From Hyphococcus flavus (GTDB lineage Bacteria; Pseudomonadota; Alphaproteobacteria; Caulobacterales; Parvularculaceae), in the NCBI RefSeq assembly GCF_028748065.1, contig NZ_CP118166.1:821501-885500 (forward strand): DNA of 64,000 nucleotides. The letters run 5' to 3'. Positions 9,568 through 19,000 of this stretch are shown piece by piece; within the stretch, counting starts at the first letter, position 1, and each line of letters starts with the position of its first letter. Under the pieces are notes generated by a model. The model was not told where the DNA came from. It worked only from the letters and a program-made list of their open reading frames with translations, and made no database searches. The translations under genes and the position numbers were made by a program.

Positions 9568-10068
9568 ATGAAAACGATTTTCAAAACCATGATCGCTGCC
9601 ATTCTCGGGGCGGCAGCGCTTGGCGCAAGCGCTGCGTGGGCCAAACCGGCGCATTGCGCGCATGATCACGACCACCGCAGCCACGCTGCCGACTATTACG
9701 ACTACTACCCTGGCGACCGATATTCGCGCGCCGGCCCTTATCGGGATTCCGGAGTCAGTTTTTCGATTACGTTCGGCGATAGCAGATATGACGACCGGTA
9801 CGACCGTCGTGGGCGCCATTACGACCGTGGCCGTCGGAATGGTTATCGCGGTGATCGTGCACGTGTAGTGAAGCGACAGACATTCAACACCCGCTATCGT
9901 GCGCGCATTGTTCTCGTTGAAGAAGTTATCCGCACCCGGGGCGGCCCGCGACTTCGCTGCACGGTAGATGCTCGCGGCCCACAGGCCCGCTATGTTCCCT
10001 ACAAGCGGATGCGCCGCATCGCTAACCGCAATTGTTCACGCAGAGCGCAGGTTCGTATCGTCGCCTAG
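9568..10068 (+). CDS. Secreted His/Arg/Tyr-rich protein, unknown
   Basis: 166 residues. The start is the ATG at 9568 behind GGAG; the open frame runs further upstream, but only this start gives a clear signal peptide (about 1-25, ending SAAWA). The mature protein opens with a His-rich stretch (HCAHDHDHRSH), then a low-complexity Tyr/Asp/Arg region, and ends in a more ordered basic half with two Cys. The overall look recalls small periplasmic metal-related proteins such as RcnB, but I cannot place it in a family. Divergent from the HxlR gene and followed by a strong terminator. Confidence 0.75.
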   Translation: MKTIFKTMIAAILGAAALGASAAWAKPAHCAHDHDHRSHAADYYDYYPGDRYSRAGPYRDSGVSFSITFGDSRYDDRYDRRGRHYDRGRRNGYRGDRARVVKRQTFNTRYRARIVLVEEVIRTRGGPRLRCTVDARGPQARYVPYKRMRRIANRNCSRRAQVRIVA

Positions 10069-10095
10069 CAATTCGCTCAGTATTGATGCGTGAAC

Positions 10096-10136
10096 GCCCG
10101 CCGGCATGCGTAGTTTGCCGGCGGGCTTTATTATTG
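10096..10136 (+). terminator. Rho-independent terminator
   Basis: Perfect 10-bp GC-rich stem (10096-10105 with 10117-10126) and an 11-base loop, then TTTATTATT. It ends the His-rich protein gene and reaches into the glmM stop codon on the other strand. Confidence 0.85.
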
Positions 10137-11501
10137 AGCTGCTTTTTCAACTGCAGAGACGATATCGCTGACAACAGCACTCACCACAGCCTCATTTTCA
10201 CCTTCGCCCATGACGCGGATCAAAGGTTCCGTACCGGATTTCCGGATCACAAGGCGGCCCGTCTTTCCGAGCTTTGTTTCGCCTGCTTTGATGGCCGCCT
10301 TCACGTCGGCATTCCCTAACGGATCGCCATGAGAAAAACGCACATTCTTTAACAGTTGCGGGAACGGCTCGAAGTTGTGGCATACATCGCTGACTTTATT
10401 CCCCTCAGACGCCACAACGGACAGGACCTGTAAAGCCGTCACAAGGCCATCGCCAGTTGTGCCGTAGTCGCTAAGCACCACATGCCCGGAGGGTTCGCCG
10501 CCAACATTCATGCCTTTGGCGCGCATTTCCTCAACTACATAGCGATCGCCGACTTTCGTGCGTTCCAGGGATAACCCTTCGCCTTCAAGAAATTTGCCGA
10601 GTCCCATATTCGCCATAACGGTCGATACGATGCCGCCGCCTTTAAGAACGCCGTCTTTCTTCCAGGCTTTTGCAATGAGCGCCAGCACCTGATCGCCATC
10701 AATCAGGCGCCCTTTTTCATCGCAAATGATGACACGATCTGCATCACCGTCCAGTGCTATGCCTATATCAGCGCGGTACTCGCGCACGGCGTCCTGCATC
10801 TTTTTGGGATTGGTAGAACCGATATTCTGATTAATGTTGAATCCATTTGGCTCAATGCCAATGGCTTTAACTTCAGCGCCAAGCTCCCACAACACCGTTG
10901 GCGCGACCTTATAGCCAGCACCATTGGCGCAATCGATAACAATTCTAACGCCATCAAGAGATATGCGCCGCGAAAACGCCGCCTTTGCAAATTCGATGTA
11001 GCGAGCGCCAGCATCATCAACGCGTTTGACACGACCCAAGTCCGCTGACATCGCACGGCCTGTATCGGGGCTCGTCTTCATCAGCCGTTCGATTTCCAGC
11101 TCGGTTTCATCCGAGAGTTTGAAACCATCCGGGCCAAAAAATTTCACGCCGTTGTCATGGTACGGATTATGCGAAGCAGAGATCATCACGCCCAGATCGG
11201 CTCGCAACGACCTTGTCAGCATCGCCATGGCCGGGGTCGGCAGCGGCCCAAGCAGAAAAACGTCCATGCCGGAGGAAGCAAAACCAGCGGTCAGCGCCGG
11301 TTCGATCATATAACCGGAGAGGCGCGTATCCTTGCCGATCACCACGCGATGACGATGCGCGCCATTCTTGAAAACGCGGCCGACCGCCATGCCAAGACGC
11401 AACATGCTCTCCGGAGTCATGGCGCCCGCGTTTGCGAGGCCGCGAACACCATCCGTTCCAAAAATTTCGCGCTTGCCGCTCATCTGATCATCGCCCCGCA
11501 T
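10131..11501 (-). CDS. glmM: Phosphoglucosamine mutase
   Basis: Converts glucosamine-6-P to glucosamine-1-P for UDP-GlcNAc, feeding peptidoglycan and LPS. 456 residues; FGTDGVRG near the N-terminus, active-site phosphoserine Ser110 in SASHNP, the Mg loop LDGDADR around 250, and the C-terminal phosphate-binding [13 protein letters not shown] place the start at the ATG 11501 because AAGGAG lies about 10 bases before it; a TTG at 11510 and an ATG at 11483 are alternatives. It follows folP on the same strand after about 90 bases, the folP-glmM order common in proteobacteria. Confidence 0.96.
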   Translation of the reverse strand: MRGDDQMSGKREIFGTDGVRGLANAGAMTPESMLRLGMAVGRVFKNGAHRHRVVIGKDTRLSGYMIEPALTAGFASSGMDVFLLGPLPTPAMAMLTRSLRADLGVMISASHNPYHDNGVKFFGPDGFKLSDETELEIERLMKTSPDTGRAMSADLGRVKRVDDAGARYIEFAKAAFSRRISLDGVRIVIDCANGAGYKVAPTVLWELGAEVKAIGIEPNGFNINQNIGSTNPKKMQDAVREYRADIGIALDGDADRVIICDEKGRLIDGDQVLALIAKAWKKDGVLKGGGIVSTVMANMGLGKFLEGEGLSLERTKVGDRYVVEEMRAKGMNVGGEPSGHVVLSDYGTTGDGLVTALQVLSVVASEGNKVSDVCHNFEPFPQLLKNVRFSHGDPLGNADVKAAIKAGETKLGKTGRLVIRKSGTEPLIRVMGEGENEAVVSAVVSDIVSAVEKAAQ

Positions 11502-11592
11502 GGGGTTCAAACTCCTTAAAGATGCTTAACCCAAGCCTAGCATACGAGGCTCGCCAATGCCTTAACAGGATAAATACGGAATTAATAAGGCT

Positions 11593-12402
11593 TTAGCCGA
11601 TCGCGGACGCTACCGCCAGCGCCTGCCTGGTTGCTGCGACGTCATGCACCCGGAATATGGATACGCCCTGGTTCAGCCCGGCGATCACTGCCGCGATCGA
11701 ACCGCCGACACGATCAGCGGCGGCGCCTTCCTTGTCCACCGCTGCAATAAACCGTTTGCGTGAAGCGCCAAGCAAGACAGGCGGACCGAGCTTTGTGAAA
11801 CGGTCGAGATTAGCGAACAGAGCAAGATTATGGTCGAGCGTCTTGCCAAACCCGATCCCCGGATCGATGATCAGACGCTTCTCGTCTATGCCAGCATTTA
11901 CACATGCCTCGATACGTCCGGCGAGATAAGCATATACGGTTTCAACAACATCCCCGTAGGCAGGATTGTCCTGCATTATTTCCGGGTCGCCTTGCGCATG
12001 CATGAGGACAATTTCACAGGAAAGATCCGCCGCCGTTTCAAGACTGTCTGGTGCGTAGGTGAGAGCGGAGACGTCGTTCCATATAGAAGCGCCGGCCTTG
12101 ACCGCTTCTCGCGCGATCCCGGGTTTGCGGGTATCGATAGAAATTACAGCATTTGTCGTTTCGATTAGCTTTTCAATGACAGGAATAACACGGCTGCGCT
12201 CGGTATATTCAGGTACGATTTTTGCGCCGGGGCGCGTCGACTCTCCGCCAACATCCAAAATATCTGCGCCTTCGTCCGCAAGCTTCAGCGCATGAGCCGC
12301 AGCACTATCGACATCATAGAACAAGCCGCCATCCGAGAATGAATCAGGGGTTATGTTGACGACCCCCATAATCCGCCAGTTCTTCTTCATTACCGTTTCC
12401 AT
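11593..12402 (-). CDS. folP: Dihydropteroate synthase
   Basis: Joins DHPP and p-aminobenzoate in folate synthesis; the sulfonamide target. TIM-barrel of 269 residues with MGVVNITPDSFSDGG at 12-26, LDVGGESTRPGA around 50-61, IDPGIGFGKT in the middle and the C-terminal VHDVAATRQAL. The ATG at 12390 (MKKNWR) is an equally possible start, with GGAAACGG before it. Ribosome sites are weak for both. Confidence 0.95.
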   Translation of the reverse strand: METVMKKNWRIMGVVNITPDSFSDGGLFYDVDSAAAHALKLADEGADILDVGGESTRPGAKIVPEYTERSRVIPVIEKLIETTNAVISIDTRKPGIAREAVKAGASIWNDVSALTYAPDSLETAADLSCEIVLMHAQGDPEIMQDNPAYGDVVETVYAYLAGRIEACVNAGIDEKRLIIDPGIGFGKTLDHNLALFANLDRFTKLGPPVLLGASRKRFIAAVDKEGAAADRVGGSIAAVIAGLNQGVSIFRVHDVAATRQALAVASAIG

Positions 12403-12444
12403 CCGCCGCGATATACAACCGCCTTAACGACAAACAGCCTGCAA

Positions 12445-12464
12445 TTACTCTTACTTTTGAGTAA
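12445..12464. promoter_or_regulatory. Inverted repeat in the folP/araC-type divergent promoter
   Basis: TTACTC at 12445-12450 and GAGTAA at 12459-12464 form a 6-base inverted repeat with an 8-base spacer, 9 bases before the AraC-type start codon. It is a plausible operator or a simple AT-rich promoter part. The evidence is position and symmetry only. Confidence 0.3.
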
Positions 12465-12473
12465 GTTTATTCA

Positions 12474-13334
12474 ATGGTACGCGATTCAAGCACCCATCTT
12501 GATCAAGGCAGGCCTTATCATGTTTTGGGCCAGTATTTGGCATGGCGGCTGGCCGCATCGCCATCGCTTCCAGTAGATCTTGCGTGGATCAGCATTGCTG
12601 ACGCGAATTCCCCGGCAAGCCACAAATTGTTACCCCATGGCGAACCAAGTATTGCTATCCGGCGACGGCGTACCGTGACGAACGCCCTCGAAAGCGTTGA
12701 GCTGGTGGTCTGCGGTCCTTACTACAAAACCGGTCAGTATACTCCTGAAGCCCGAGAAGAACTTATCGCGTTTCGGCTCAAACCGGAGTTTAGCGCCGCC
12801 GTATTCAACATCGCCCCCCAGGATTATGGCGGGTTGTCGACTACCAATGCCCCTCTTGAACTCATGCCGTTTTTTGCAAATGCGCTGAAGTGCGCCGAGT
12901 TCGCGGAAGCGTCTGATGTTCTCATCGCTGTCAAATCGGATATCTTAAACTTGGCTGCATCAAGAAAAATTCCAACAGGCCCCGAAGCCGCAACAGCAGA
13001 ATGGATGCGCCAGTCCGAAGGGAAGATCATGTTTCGTGATATCGCGTCGAAACTTGACGTGAGCGAGAGAAATTTACGACGGCGTTTTATCGACCATGTG
13101 GGATGCAGACCAAAAACCTATGCTAGATATCTAAAGATCACCGCCGCCGCGCTAGCAGCCGAAAAAATGGCGAAGCCTGATTGGGCAGCGGTGGCGGCTG
13201 ACGCCGGCTTTCATGATCAGCCGCATATGATCAACAGTTTTCAGGCTGAGATCGGCATGACCCCAAAGGCGTTTCATGCCGAGCGGCGGACGCTTGTCAG
13301 CCAAACTCCGCTGTCCGGTTTTTGCAATACATAG
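12474..13334 (+). CDS. AraC family transcriptional regulator
   Basis: 286 residues. The C-terminal third holds the two helix-turn-helix units of AraC/XylS proteins: FRDIASKLDVSERNLRRRFIDHVGCRPKTYAR, then the second unit ending PKAFHAERR (about 182-270). The N-terminal part is a putative effector domain containing HKLLPHGEPSIAI, common in the DUF6597-type regulators. The ligand is unknown. It precedes, on the same strand by 65 bases, a secreted jelly-roll protein that may be its target. Divergent from folP. Confidence 0.88.
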   Translation: MVRDSSTHLDQGRPYHVLGQYLAWRLAASPSLPVDLAWISIADANSPASHKLLPHGEPSIAIRRRRTVTNALESVELVVCGPYYKTGQYTPEAREELIAFRLKPEFSAAVFNIAPQDYGGLSTTNAPLELMPFFANALKCAEFAEASDVLIAVKSDILNLAASRKIPTGPEAATAEWMRQSEGKIMFRDIASKLDVSERNLRRRFIDHVGCRPKTYARYLKITAAALAAEKMAKPDWAAVAADAGFHDQPHMINSFQAEIGMTPKAFHAERRTLVSQTPLSGFCNT

Positions 13335-13399
13335 CCTTTAGCCTATCGCAATTTCCGTAGTTCACGGGTGGATAACAGCACCCTTACGCGGAGCTATCA

Positions 13400-14527
13400 A
13401 TGCGAACATTCATTTCCATTATGTTGTTATGTCTAGCGCCAGCCCTGACGCACGCACAGGAAGAATCAGCCGCTGAACGCATCACTTTCGAAGGAAAGTC
13501 CTGGCGGGTTGAAGCGCAAAAGGCCGTCATTGAGCGATACCTTGATCGCGACGCTCTCGTGCTGGCGGGTGGTCGTATCTGGCTTGACGATATGGTGTTT
13601 GAGGATGGCGTCATAGAGTTCGATGTCGCCTTTGACGAAGGTACGGCATTTATCGGCCCGATGTTTCGCGCCGAAAATGACTCGCGCTTTGAGGAGTTTT
13701 ATTTCCGCACCCATCTGTCCGAAAAACCAGACGCCGTTCAATATACGCCTGTCGAAAATGGTCTGTCGGCTTGGCAAATATTTTCTGACGAAAACGCCAT
13801 AGCGCCGATCAAGTTAAAGTTTGGCGCGTGGAACCACGTCAAAATCGTCGTGAAAGGCGACATGGCTGAATTTTATTTCAACAGCGATACGCCACAACTG
13901 CACGTTCCAGATCTGAAGACCGACATCAGGTCCGGAACAGTGGGACATCGTTCTAGCGGATTTGACGGCGCGGAAGCCCGGCTTTCTAATCTCGTTTTCC
14001 GCCCGCTGCGTGACGATGAGGGTATCGTTGGCGCAGCAAAAGACACGGCACCGCTTCCTGAAGGCTTAATCTCATCCTGGAGCGTGTCAGCGCCATTTGC
14101 CGAAGCAGAGGTCGCCGATGCCCTAACGTTGCCTCAGAAAACACCAGCAACGCTTGAATGGCGCGACCTTGAGGTAGAAACAAACGGTATTGCTAATTTG
14201 GCGCGCCTTTCAGGCAGAACACGGGATGAGAATACGGTTTTTGTTCGTCTCGACATAAATTCGGACAGCAAACAGATGAAAGAACTAACGTTCGGGTACT
14301 CTGATCGCGTTCGCATCTATCTCAACGGAAAACGCGTATATTTCGGCGATGCTGGCTGGACCGTGCGAGATTACCGCTTTCTTGGCACAGTCGGGTTTTT
14401 CGACCGCGTTGGCCTCGACCTTAAAAAAGGAGACAACGAGGTCATGATCGCAGTTTCAGAAACCTTTGGTGGATGGGCGTGGGCCGGCGCCATGGAAGAC
14501 CAGTCGCAGATTACGCTTGGCCGCTAG
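13400..14527 (+). CDS. Secreted protein with LamG/DUF1080-like domains
   Basis: 375 residues with a signal peptide (about 1-19, ending THAQ). The mature part begins with a jelly-roll domain of the concanavalin-like type (residues about 45-200: DGVIEFDVAF, FGAWNHVKIVVKGDMAEFYFN, TVGHRSSGFDGAEARLSNLVF), as in DUF1080/3-keto-disaccharide hydrolase or LamG folds. A second beta-rich part with FGYSDRVRIYLNGKRVYFG follows and resembles carbohydrate-binding domains. GGAG precedes the ATG. No catalytic motif is visible; binding of a polysaccharide in the periplasm is a guess. Confidence 0.75.
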   Translation: MRTFISIMLLCLAPALTHAQEESAAERITFEGKSWRVEAQKAVIERYLDRDALVLAGGRIWLDDMVFEDGVIEFDVAFDEGTAFIGPMFRAENDSRFEEFYFRTHLSEKPDAVQYTPVENGLSAWQIFSDENAIAPIKLKFGAWNHVKIVVKGDMAEFYFNSDTPQLHVPDLKTDIRSGTVGHRSSGFDGAEARLSNLVFRPLRDDEGIVGAAKDTAPLPEGLISSWSVSAPFAEAEVADALTLPQKTPATLEWRDLEVETNGIANLARLSGRTRDENTVFVRLDINSDSKQMKELTFGYSDRVRIYLNGKRVYFGDAGWTVRDYRFLGTVGFFDRVGLDLKKGDNEVMIAVSETFGGWAWAGAMEDQSQITLGR

Positions 14528-14543
14528 CGCATCGCCTTGACGC

Positions 14544-14574
14544 CCGGCGTCCGCATTAGCGTTGCGGACGCCGG
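14544..14574. terminator. Hairpin between convergent genes, no U-tract
   Basis: A perfect 12-bp stem (14544-14555 with 14563-14574) and a 7-base loop sit between the stops of the jelly-roll gene and ftsH. No T-run follows on either side, so it may stop transcription weakly or protect 3' ends. Confidence 0.5.
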
Positions 14575-14584
14575 CGCATCAGAG

Positions 14585-16519
14585 CTAAGCCCCCTGTGGG
14601 CTGGGTTCCATCCCGCCTGTATCGTCATCGTTTTTCTTACCTCCAGCAGGAGCGCCCGATGAAGGCACCGATGACGGCGGCGTATGATCTTTTGGATCGA
14701 GCGGGTCTTCACGCTCGATTTTCTCGCCTTTGAAGAGTTTCAGGATTTCTTCACCCGAGAGAGTTTCGAATTCCAGCAACGCCTGCGCCAATGCCTCCCA
14801 GTCGTCGCGACGATCCGTCAGCACCTGCTTGGCTCTATCAAAACCTTCTTGAACGAAACGCTTGATCTCATCTTCTATGAGCTTCGCTGTATCTCCGGAA
14901 ATCGACTTGCTCCTGGCAATACTCTGCCCAAGGAACACTTCGCCTTCATCTTCGGCGTAGGCAATCGGCCCGAGCTTTTCAGACAATCCATATTGCGTCA
15001 CCATCGCACGAGCAATTTTCGTGGCATGCTCAATATCGGACGAGGCGCCTGATGTTACCTTTTCCTTGCCGAATTTCAGCTCCTCAGCGACGCGCCCGCC
15101 CATGGCCATGGCGATGCGAGCCTTCATTTGCTCAAGCGTCATGGAATAGCGGTCACGTTCCGGCAAAGACTGAACCATGCCTAATGCGCGGCCACGCGGG
15201 ATAATCGTCGCCTTATGCACGGGGTCATTCCCAGGCACGTCAATAGCAACCAACGCATGCCCCGCCTCATGATAGGCGGTCAGCATTTTTTCTTCTTCCG
15301 TCATGACCATGGAACGCCGTTCTGCGCCCATCATGACTTTATCTTTTGCGTCATCAAATTCCTTGGCCGTGACAAACCGTTTGCCGCGCCGCGCCGCCAA
15401 CAGCGCCGCTTCGTTAACAAGGTTTGCCAGATCGGCGCCGGAAAAGCCGGGCGTCCCGCGTGCGATCGTGCGAATATTCACATCCGGCGCCAGCGGCACT
15501 TTCTTGGCGTGGACATTCAAAATTTTCTCCCGACCGACAACATCCGGGTTCGGCACGACGACTTGCCTGTCAAAACGGCCTGGGCGCAACAGCGCCGGGT
15601 CTAGCACGTCCGGACGGTTCGTCGCCGCGACCAGAATAATGCCTTCATTCGCTTCAAACCCGTCCATTTCAACGAGAAGCTGGTTCAACGTCTGCTCGCG
15701 TTCGTCATTGCCGCCGCCGAGACCGGCACCCCGATGACGGCCCACCGCGTCGATTTCGTCAATAAAGATGATGCACGGCGCATTTTTTTTCGCCTGCTCA
15801 AACATATCGCGCACACGGCTTGCGCCAACGCCGACAAACATTTCCACAAAGTCGGAACCAGAAATCGTGAAGAACGGCACGTTTGCTTCACCGGCGATTG
15901 CACGCGCAAGCAAGGTTTTACCTGTCCCCGGCGGACCAACCAGCAATGCGCCCTTCGGAATCTTACCGCCAAGTCGCTGAAACTTCATCGGGTCTTTAAG
16001 ATACTCGACAATCTCTTCGAGTTCTTCTTTAGCTTCGTCGATGCCGGCGACGTCATCGAAGGTGACGCGACCCTGACGCTCAGTCAGCAGTTTTGCGCGC
16101 GACTTGCCAAAACCCATGGCCTTGCCGCCAGCACCCTGCATCTGACGCATGACAAAGAAAAAGAAGGCAAGGAAAATCAGAAGCGGCAGTATGTTGAACA
16201 ACAGTTGCAATAACAACGGCAGCTCGTCTTCCTTCTCAATCTTGGTATTTACGCCCGCCTGATCCAGCTTGTCGGCAATTGCCGTCTGCCCGTCTTCCGG
16301 AATGTTGGTGACATATTCACCGCCACTCGAAAACTCGCCGGTCACCTCGCCTTTGGAAACAGCCGCCGAGCTGATTTCGCCAGCTTCAACGCGCTGGATG
16401 AAGTCTGAATAATTAAGCTGTGTAGGCTGTGGTCCGGGCGTGTTTAAGTCGAACAATTGCAGGGCCACGACAAAAAAGATGAGGACTAGACCCCAGATGA
16501 GAAGATTACGTCCGTTCAT
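14585..16519 (-). CDS. ftsH: ATP-dependent zinc metalloprotease FtsH
   Basis: Membrane-anchored AAA+ protease that degrades membrane and short-lived regulatory proteins. 644 residues: TM1 about 6-23, periplasmic loop, TM2 about 103-124, Walker A GPPGTGKT at 195-202, Walker B IIFIDEID at 250-257, the second region of homology with [18 protein letters not shown], and the zinc motif HEAGH at 417-421. The C-terminal tail is Pro/Ser/Gly-rich and disordered. Downstream of tilS with 134 bases between, so it likely also has its own promoter. Confidence 0.98.
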   Translation of the reverse strand: MNGRNLLIWGLVLIFFVVALQLFDLNTPGPQPTQLNYSDFIQRVEAGEISSAAVSKGEVTGEFSSGGEYVTNIPEDGQTAIADKLDQAGVNTKIEKEDELPLLLQLLFNILPLLIFLAFFFFVMRQMQGAGGKAMGFGKSRAKLLTERQGRVTFDDVAGIDEAKEELEEIVEYLKDPMKFQRLGGKIPKGALLVGPPGTGKTLLARAIAGEANVPFFTISGSDFVEMFVGVGASRVRDMFEQAKKNAPCIIFIDEIDAVGRHRGAGLGGGNDEREQTLNQLLVEMDGFEANEGIILVAATNRPDVLDPALLRPGRFDRQVVVPNPDVVGREKILNVHAKKVPLAPDVNIRTIARGTPGFSGADLANLVNEAALLAARRGKRFVTAKEFDDAKDKVMMGAERRSMVMTEEEKMLTAYHEAGHALVAIDVPGNDPVHKATIIPRGRALGMVQSLPERDRYSMTLEQMKARIAMAMGGRVAEELKFGKEKVTSGASSDIEHATKIARAMVTQYGLSEKLGPIAYAEDEGEVFLGQSIARSKSISGDTAKLIEDEIKRFVQEGFDRAKQVLTDRRDDWEALAQALLEFETLSGEEILKLFKGEKIEREDPLDPKDHTPPSSVPSSGAPAGGKKNDDDTGGMEPSPQGA

Positions 16520-16653
16520 TCGACTTACCTTTGGCCGTTCGGCCTATTGATTGTTCCTGCTGCGCACTTAGCGCTCGCATTTATGCTTCAAACTAGTAGA
16601 TAGGCGTTAAGAAATGCCAGCGCCATCACCTGAGGCGTATTTTTGCTGCTTCC

Positions 16654-17913
16654 TCACGAAAATCTAACAATTCCGCCCTGATAGCGTTCCGTTACAAGGC
16701 ACCGCGCTGAAGCCGCGCTGCGTCCCATAAATGGGAGTGCAGGCGCGCCAATCAACTTACCTGCGGCATATATGCCGGGCAGGCTGGACAGCGCCTCTCG
16801 CGGGCCCTGGAACAGTCCAGTACGGGGGCCCAGGAATTCCGCCGCCATTTCCCCCATCGGTCCCACGGCAATCGAGGTCGCGCTTTGCCTTTCGACAATA
16901 AAGCGCCGATCCCACACTCGCGGTTTTGTGACTGGAGCCGGGCTCAAAGCCGGCACGCCTTCCCTTCCCGTCAACGCCGACGGCTCGCGGAAAAACCAGA
17001 GCCGGCCATTCCATTTTTTGACCAAAGCCCCTGCTAGTGTGGCTGAGCCTGTGTTAGCCGCCTGAAAAACGGCGGCGGCGGCCTTGTCTTCGCCGGGCGG
17101 GTATTCACCTCCGCCGACGGCATGGATGATCCTTCTGGCTAATCCGCTCGCGGCGCGTCCAGCTTGCCAATCCGAAACGGAAACGCCGCCCCAGGAATGA
17201 AAACAGCCGCCGAGCGCATCGAATAAGGAATCCTCCTGCGCGCATAGCACCGCATCGGCAAGAGCCAACTTGTCCGCTGTCATGCAGAGTTTTTCGATCG
17301 ATACAAACTCTTGCTCTTCGAGCGCAGCCAACAGGGCGCGCACCCGCACTCGCTCGAACGCCGGGTCGTCATTAGACGGATCGTCAACGAAGCTCTGTCC
17401 CTGTTTTTCAAGAAACGATGTGACGTCTTTGCGTGTAAATTCCAACAACGGTCGCAACACACGTAAGGGCTCGCCGGCGCCCGCGGCAAAGAAGCTTTCT
17501 TTCGGAATCGCCGAAAGGCCAGCAACGCCAGCGCCACGGGCGAGACGCATGAATACAGTCTCGGCTTGATCATCCGCCGTATGAGCTGTCAGCAATGCTT
17601 CGCAACCGTCAGCCTGGGCCGCTTCAATCAACAATGAGTACCGCGCTTCACGCGCTGCTGCTTGCACGCCCGTATTGGGTTTTTCGCCTTTCCAGAGCAA
17701 AATGACGTGCTTAATGCCGAACGGTTCGCACCAGCCGCCGACACGCGACGCTTCACCCGCAGAAGCCGGACGAAGTCCATGGTCGACTGTATACGCCGTG
17801 ATTTCTGATCCGTTCTGTCGGGCATAGGCCGCGCAGAGCAAAAGAAGAGCAACAGAATCGCGCCCGCCGGAAACCGCCACCGCTAGCCGTCGCGGCGGGG
17901 AAAGCGCCTTCAA
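16654..17913 (-). CDS. tilS: tRNA(Ile)-lysidine synthase
   Basis: Attaches lysine to C34 of the AUA-decoding tRNA(Ile). The ATP-pyrophosphatase motif VSGGRDS lies at 14-20, followed by TAHTADDQAETVFMRLARGAG and the DPSNDD segment, all typical. The open frame has no ATG: TTG at 17913 is the first standard start and begins just before KALSPPRRLAVAV. In frame upstream, as far as the ybgF stop (TAG, 17965-17967), the translation LTFGSLTEEAFAAQL resembles the N-terminus of other alphaproteobacterial TilS proteins, so a non-standard start such as CTG at 17955 is possible. Coupled to ybgF. Confidence 0.93.
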   Translation of the reverse strand: MKALSPPRRLAVAVSGGRDSVALLLLCAAYARQNGSEITAYTVDHGLRPASAGEASRVGGWCEPFGIKHVILLWKGEKPNTGVQAAAREARYSLLIEAAQADGCEALLTAHTADDQAETVFMRLARGAGVAGLSAIPKESFFAAGAGEPLRVLRPLLEFTRKDVTSFLEKQGQSFVDDPSNDDPAFERVRVRALLAALEEQEFVSIEKLCMTADKLALADAVLCAQEDSLFDALGGCFHSWGGVSVSDWQAGRAASGLARRIIHAVGGGEYPPGEDKAAAAVFQAANTGSATLAGALVKKWNGRLWFFREPSALTGREGVPALSPAPVTKPRVWDRRFIVERQSATSIAVGPMGEMAAEFLGPRTGLFQGPREALSSLPGIYAAGKLIGAPALPFMGRSAASARCLVTERYQGGIVRFS

Positions 17914-17964
17914 TTGCGCAGCAAATGCTTCTTCGGTAAGGCTTCCGAACGTCAGCGCTTCATC

Positions 17965-18795
17965 CTAATTGCACTCGATGCGGGCCATTTCAAGGTCCGC
18001 GCGCTGCATGACAGCATCAGGCGCATTCGGATGTTTAGCCTTCATCGTTTTAAAGACGGTGCAAGCCTCGCTCGGCTTATCCAGCCGTGCGAACGCAGTG
18101 CCAAGTTTCAAATAGGCCTCTGCTGACCGGCCATTATCTGGATATTTGCGGATATGCTGAATAAAGGCGTCTGCTGCTGCTGCGTTTTCTTCAAGCGCAA
18201 GATGAATTTCACCAAGCCGGAATTGCGCATCCGGGGTGCGCTGATGGTTAGGAAACGCCTCGACATAAAGGCTGAACGCCGCTTTGGCGCGCTGATAATC
18301 GCCAGAAAGAATAAACCCTGACGCATAATCAAACGCAGCGTTCGGATCGAGAGGAAGCGACACATCGCTTGGCGCCGCACCCGCAGGTTCCGCCGTTTGT
18401 TCTGAAATTTGATCCGCTATCGGATCGTCAGCGCTTGAAGGCCGGCCCATCAAATCCATCGGCCCTGACGAGGAGGGCGCCGAATCGAAATCCGAAAAGG
18501 CCGCCACACCGGCAGCGTTCGCGTCGCCAGACAGCGCAGCGGTGATAGCGTCCAACCGCCGCGTTGCTTGTTCAAGCTCATAGGTGAGTTCTTCCACACG
18601 CCCGGTCAGGAGTTGATTTTGCCGCTCAAGCTCGGAAATCCTGACCAGCGCGGCGCGATGACCAGCCATGGCCTGTTGCACTTCCGCCATTTGCGCCTGC
18701 AGCGCGCGTACGTCATCTTTGGTTCCTGCAGCGGCGGGACCCGACAGCACCAAGACGCTGATGGCTGCGATAATGCCTGCTCGAACGCTTTTCAT
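17965..18795 (-). CDS. ybgF: Cell division coordinator CpoB / Tol-Pal protein YbgF
   Basis: Periplasmic protein that links Tol-Pal to peptidoglycan synthesis at division. 276 residues: signal peptide about 1-23, an N-terminal coiled coil from about 25 to 88 (DVRALQAQMAEVQQAMAG and following heptads), a linker, and three TPR-like repeats from about 150 containing FDYASGFILSGDY and LGEIHLALEE. A terminator separates it from pal, so it probably starts its own transcript, with tilS after it. Confidence 0.94.
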   Translation of the reverse strand: MKSVRAGIIAAISVLVLSGPAAAGTKDDVRALQAQMAEVQQAMAGHRAALVRISELERQNQLLTGRVEELTYELEQATRRLDAITAALSGDANAAGVAAFSDFDSAPSSSGPMDLMGRPSSADDPIADQISEQTAEPAGAAPSDVSLPLDPNAAFDYASGFILSGDYQRAKAAFSLYVEAFPNHQRTPDAQFRLGEIHLALEENAAAADAFIQHIRKYPDNGRSAEAYLKLGTAFARLDKPSEACTVFKTMKAKHPNAPDAVMQRADLEMARIECN

Positions 18796-18930
18796 GAGAT
18801 CACCTTTACTTTGACGCTTCCAATATCAACGCCGGACTTTCCGACCGCGCCTATTACAAACCCATATCACACAAGTCTATTATGGCACGAAACTAAGGCG
18901 AAAAAACGCCCCGGATAGTTGCGAATTCAT

Positions 18931-18972
18931 AAGAAAAGGCGCGTCAGCCGGTAATAACGACGGACGCGCCTT
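18931..18972 (-). terminator. Terminator after pal
   Basis: Read on the minus strand, AAGGCGCGTC (18972-18963) pairs with GACGCGCCTT (18945-18936) across a 17-base loop and is followed by TTCTT. It lies about 30 bases after the pal stop and divides the tolQRAB-pal unit from ybgF-tilS. Confidence 0.65.
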
Positions 18973-19000
18973 CGCAAAATCGAATTCAACTCAGCAGGTC

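Noticed and set aside
16528-16545. GGCCG/CGGCC palindrome before ftsH
   Set aside because: Short GC palindromes of this size are common by chance, and no heat-shock promoter could be placed around it.
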